52,508 nt of DNA from Cyanobacteriota bacterium (lineage in GTDB: Bacteria; Cyanobacteriota; Cyanobacteriia; PCC-6307; Cyanobiaceae). The stretch is from assembly GCA_026389315.1 (NCBI GenBank), contig JAPLIC010000058.1, forward strand, positions 1 through 52,508. Direction: 5' to 3'. Positions 51,612-52,508 of this stretch are shown piece after piece. The position numbers were made by a program, and so were the translations under genes. A model generated the notes under the pieces. It ran no database searches. It was not told where the DNA came from and saw nothing but the letters and a program-made list of their open reading frames with translations. The stretch's first letter is position 1. Each line of letters begins with the position of its first letter.

Positions 51612-52300
51612 ACACGAACTCTAGGCGCAGCGGTTGACATTCTTAAACTTGGCATGAAAGGGCAATTGATTACCCCTAAATTTCCGCAACCCTCAACACC
51701 AGTTCTGGACAGGGCTGCATCCGTAGAACCCATGGGCCATTCGCTACAGCTCATACAGACACCTGTCGGCGCGTTTATTTCAAAACGGCTGTTGGAACGT
51801 AAACAGAAGCCATCCAGTTAGCGACCCTGACGTATTGAACAAAATTAAAGGCATCGGGGGCAGCGCTAATGCCTGTTTTCGTTGGCCACGCAGAATGGGG
51901 GCCTGATCAATTCAATAACATTCATGCATGTTGTGCTCCAATTTCCATGGCAATATGAAAGCACGCCTTGGTGGTGACGGAATCAAAGCAGGCCAATTCC
52001 TCGGACAGCATCGCGCAACCTGGTCCAAAGTACTGGATGACATCCGAGGCAAGAGCTGCCGAGGTGAAACCAGAAACCGGGGTGATTATGGCGGCAGCGC
52101 ACCCATCACACAGATCATTCGGCAAGATGCCGGCAACGATCGACACCTTGTTATCGAATCCTCCACCTGCCTTGCCGCCAAGCCGTTTTCCGCTCTAGAC
52201 CTTGAACTGCCAATTGAGGCAACCTAAATTCATCCTTCAGGGATCCTGACACGAAGGCCATCTACCACCCCTGTCTCGCCCATCGCCAGCAAAATCTATT
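51612..52300. other. Gene-poor stretch between fabG and the insertion sequence
   Basis: About 690 bases with lower GC than most of the window. A minus-strand frame (stops flanking about 51922-52190; it reads DLCDGCAAAIITPVSGFTSA, later SEELACFDSV) and a plus-strand frame (51928-52227) are open, but neither has a recognised domain, a good ribosome site or a usual start context. The region may hold a decayed gene, as is common beside insertion sequences. A TTGACA occurs near 51637 without a convincing -10 box. Confidence 0.35.
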
Positions 52301-52508
52301 TAGGGCTTGCTGAGGAACAAACATCCATTGCAAGGCAGTTGATTCCAGCGACCATCTCGTGTTAAGTTCGGGTGCAATCAGCCATTTCCGGCTTAGAAGA
52401 ACTCGCTGGATTGAAAAATGTACGTCTTTCAGAGTGCCGGCCAGTTATCGATTGAAGAATTCTATGTCCCTTTTGGAGGCAAGCTCGACCCAGGTAATCG
52501 TTGGGTCG
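52301..52508 (+). mobile_element. Left end of an insertion sequence (continues past window)
   Basis: The transposase start at 52418 is preceded by a leader that begins at about 52301 with TAGGGCTTGCTGAGGAA, similar to the terminal inverted repeats I recall (GGGCTTGCTGAAAAA type) for this transposase class. The exact boundary and target-site duplication cannot be confirmed because the right end is outside the window. Confidence 0.5.
52418..52508 (+). CDS. Transposase, N-terminal fragment (IS5/IS1182-like, DUF772 type; cut by window edge)
   Basis: From ATG 52418 the frame reads MYVFQSAGQLSIEEFYVPFG then GKLDPGNRWV up to the window end (30 codons). This is the characteristic N-terminus of DDE transposases with a DUF772 domain, in which a short leader is followed by LSIEEF..PFGGKLDP.NRWV. 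The catalytic DDE residues lie beyond the window. Whether the full gene is intact cannot be judged. Confidence 0.72.
   Translation, partial: MYVFQSAGQLSIEEFYVPFGGKLDPGNRWV

Noticed and set aside
51928..52227. A 99-codon plus-strand frame before the insertion sequence
   Set aside because: No domain, atypical codon use, and a competing frame on the other strand of equal quality; not supportable as a gene.

Overview
The window comes from a GC-rich unicellular picocyanobacterium of the Cyanobium/Synechococcus type. The evidence is the N-terminus of photosystem II protein D1 (psbA) at the left edge, a CP12-like Calvin-cycle protein, ndhD, a UbiA-type prenyltransferase of plastoquinone synthesis, a cyanobacterial-type LexA with a cyanobacterial SOS box, a Nif11 protein, DUF2301/DUF4336/DUF697 proteins, and a ThrRS without the usual TGS domain. 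Genes are packed tightly, with many 4-base ATGA overlaps and several convergent genes whose 3' ends overlap.

Layout. 1-8 kb: psbA (partial), a small lipoprotein, an aspartoacylase-like hydrolase, a plus-strand run (glutathionyl-hydroquinone-reductase-type GST, DUF2301 membrane protein, ABC-F ATPase), a CP12-like protein behind two tandem hairpins, obg, and an orphan MalK/UgpC-type ATPase. 8-20 kb: a minus-strand housekeeping block (unknown protein, prlC, ndhD, thrB, glk, thrS), a TM2 protein, a lambda-lysozyme-like muramidase, trpS and two uncharacterised genes. 20-25 kb: DUF697 and DUF4336 proteins, a GT61 glycosyltransferase and tRNA-Ala(GGC). 25-27 kb: lexA with its SOS box, and argF.

26.7-30.1 kb is the most unusual part: a minus-strand run of small-molecule enzymes downstream of ftsH, made of a SAM methyltransferase, an Fe(II)/2-oxoglutarate dioxygenase, a cupin with a premature in-frame TAA, and a haem-oxygenase-like (HDO) putative di-iron oxidase. 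The cupin and HDO genes are visibly lower in GC than their neighbours. This looks like a small tailoring or catabolic cluster of unknown product, possibly decaying.

32-38.7 kb: an SRAP/YedK DNA-crosslink sensor, Nif11 and DUF427 overlapping head to tail, a 1104-residue CheB-CheR-PAS fusion, a long AT-rich intergenic region and an AraC regulator. 38.6-52.5 kb: pyrF with an irregular 5' end, an Mqo-like flavoprotein, tRNA-Val(CAC), a RodZ-like protein, ppx, a ubiA-family gene, an LD-carboxypeptidase, an MscS channel, an EamA transporter, ispD, a GT9-like protein, a K+-channel/TrkA-N protein and fabG. An 800-base gene-poor stretch then leads into the 5' end of an insertion sequence at the right edge.

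Pathways represented include Thr, Arg, pyrimidine and isoprenoid biosynthesis, fatty-acid elongation, NDH-1 electron transport, ribosome assembly, peptidoglycan handling and SOS control. Mid-gene drops in GC within fabG and the DUF4336 gene suggest past recombination with lower-GC relatives.
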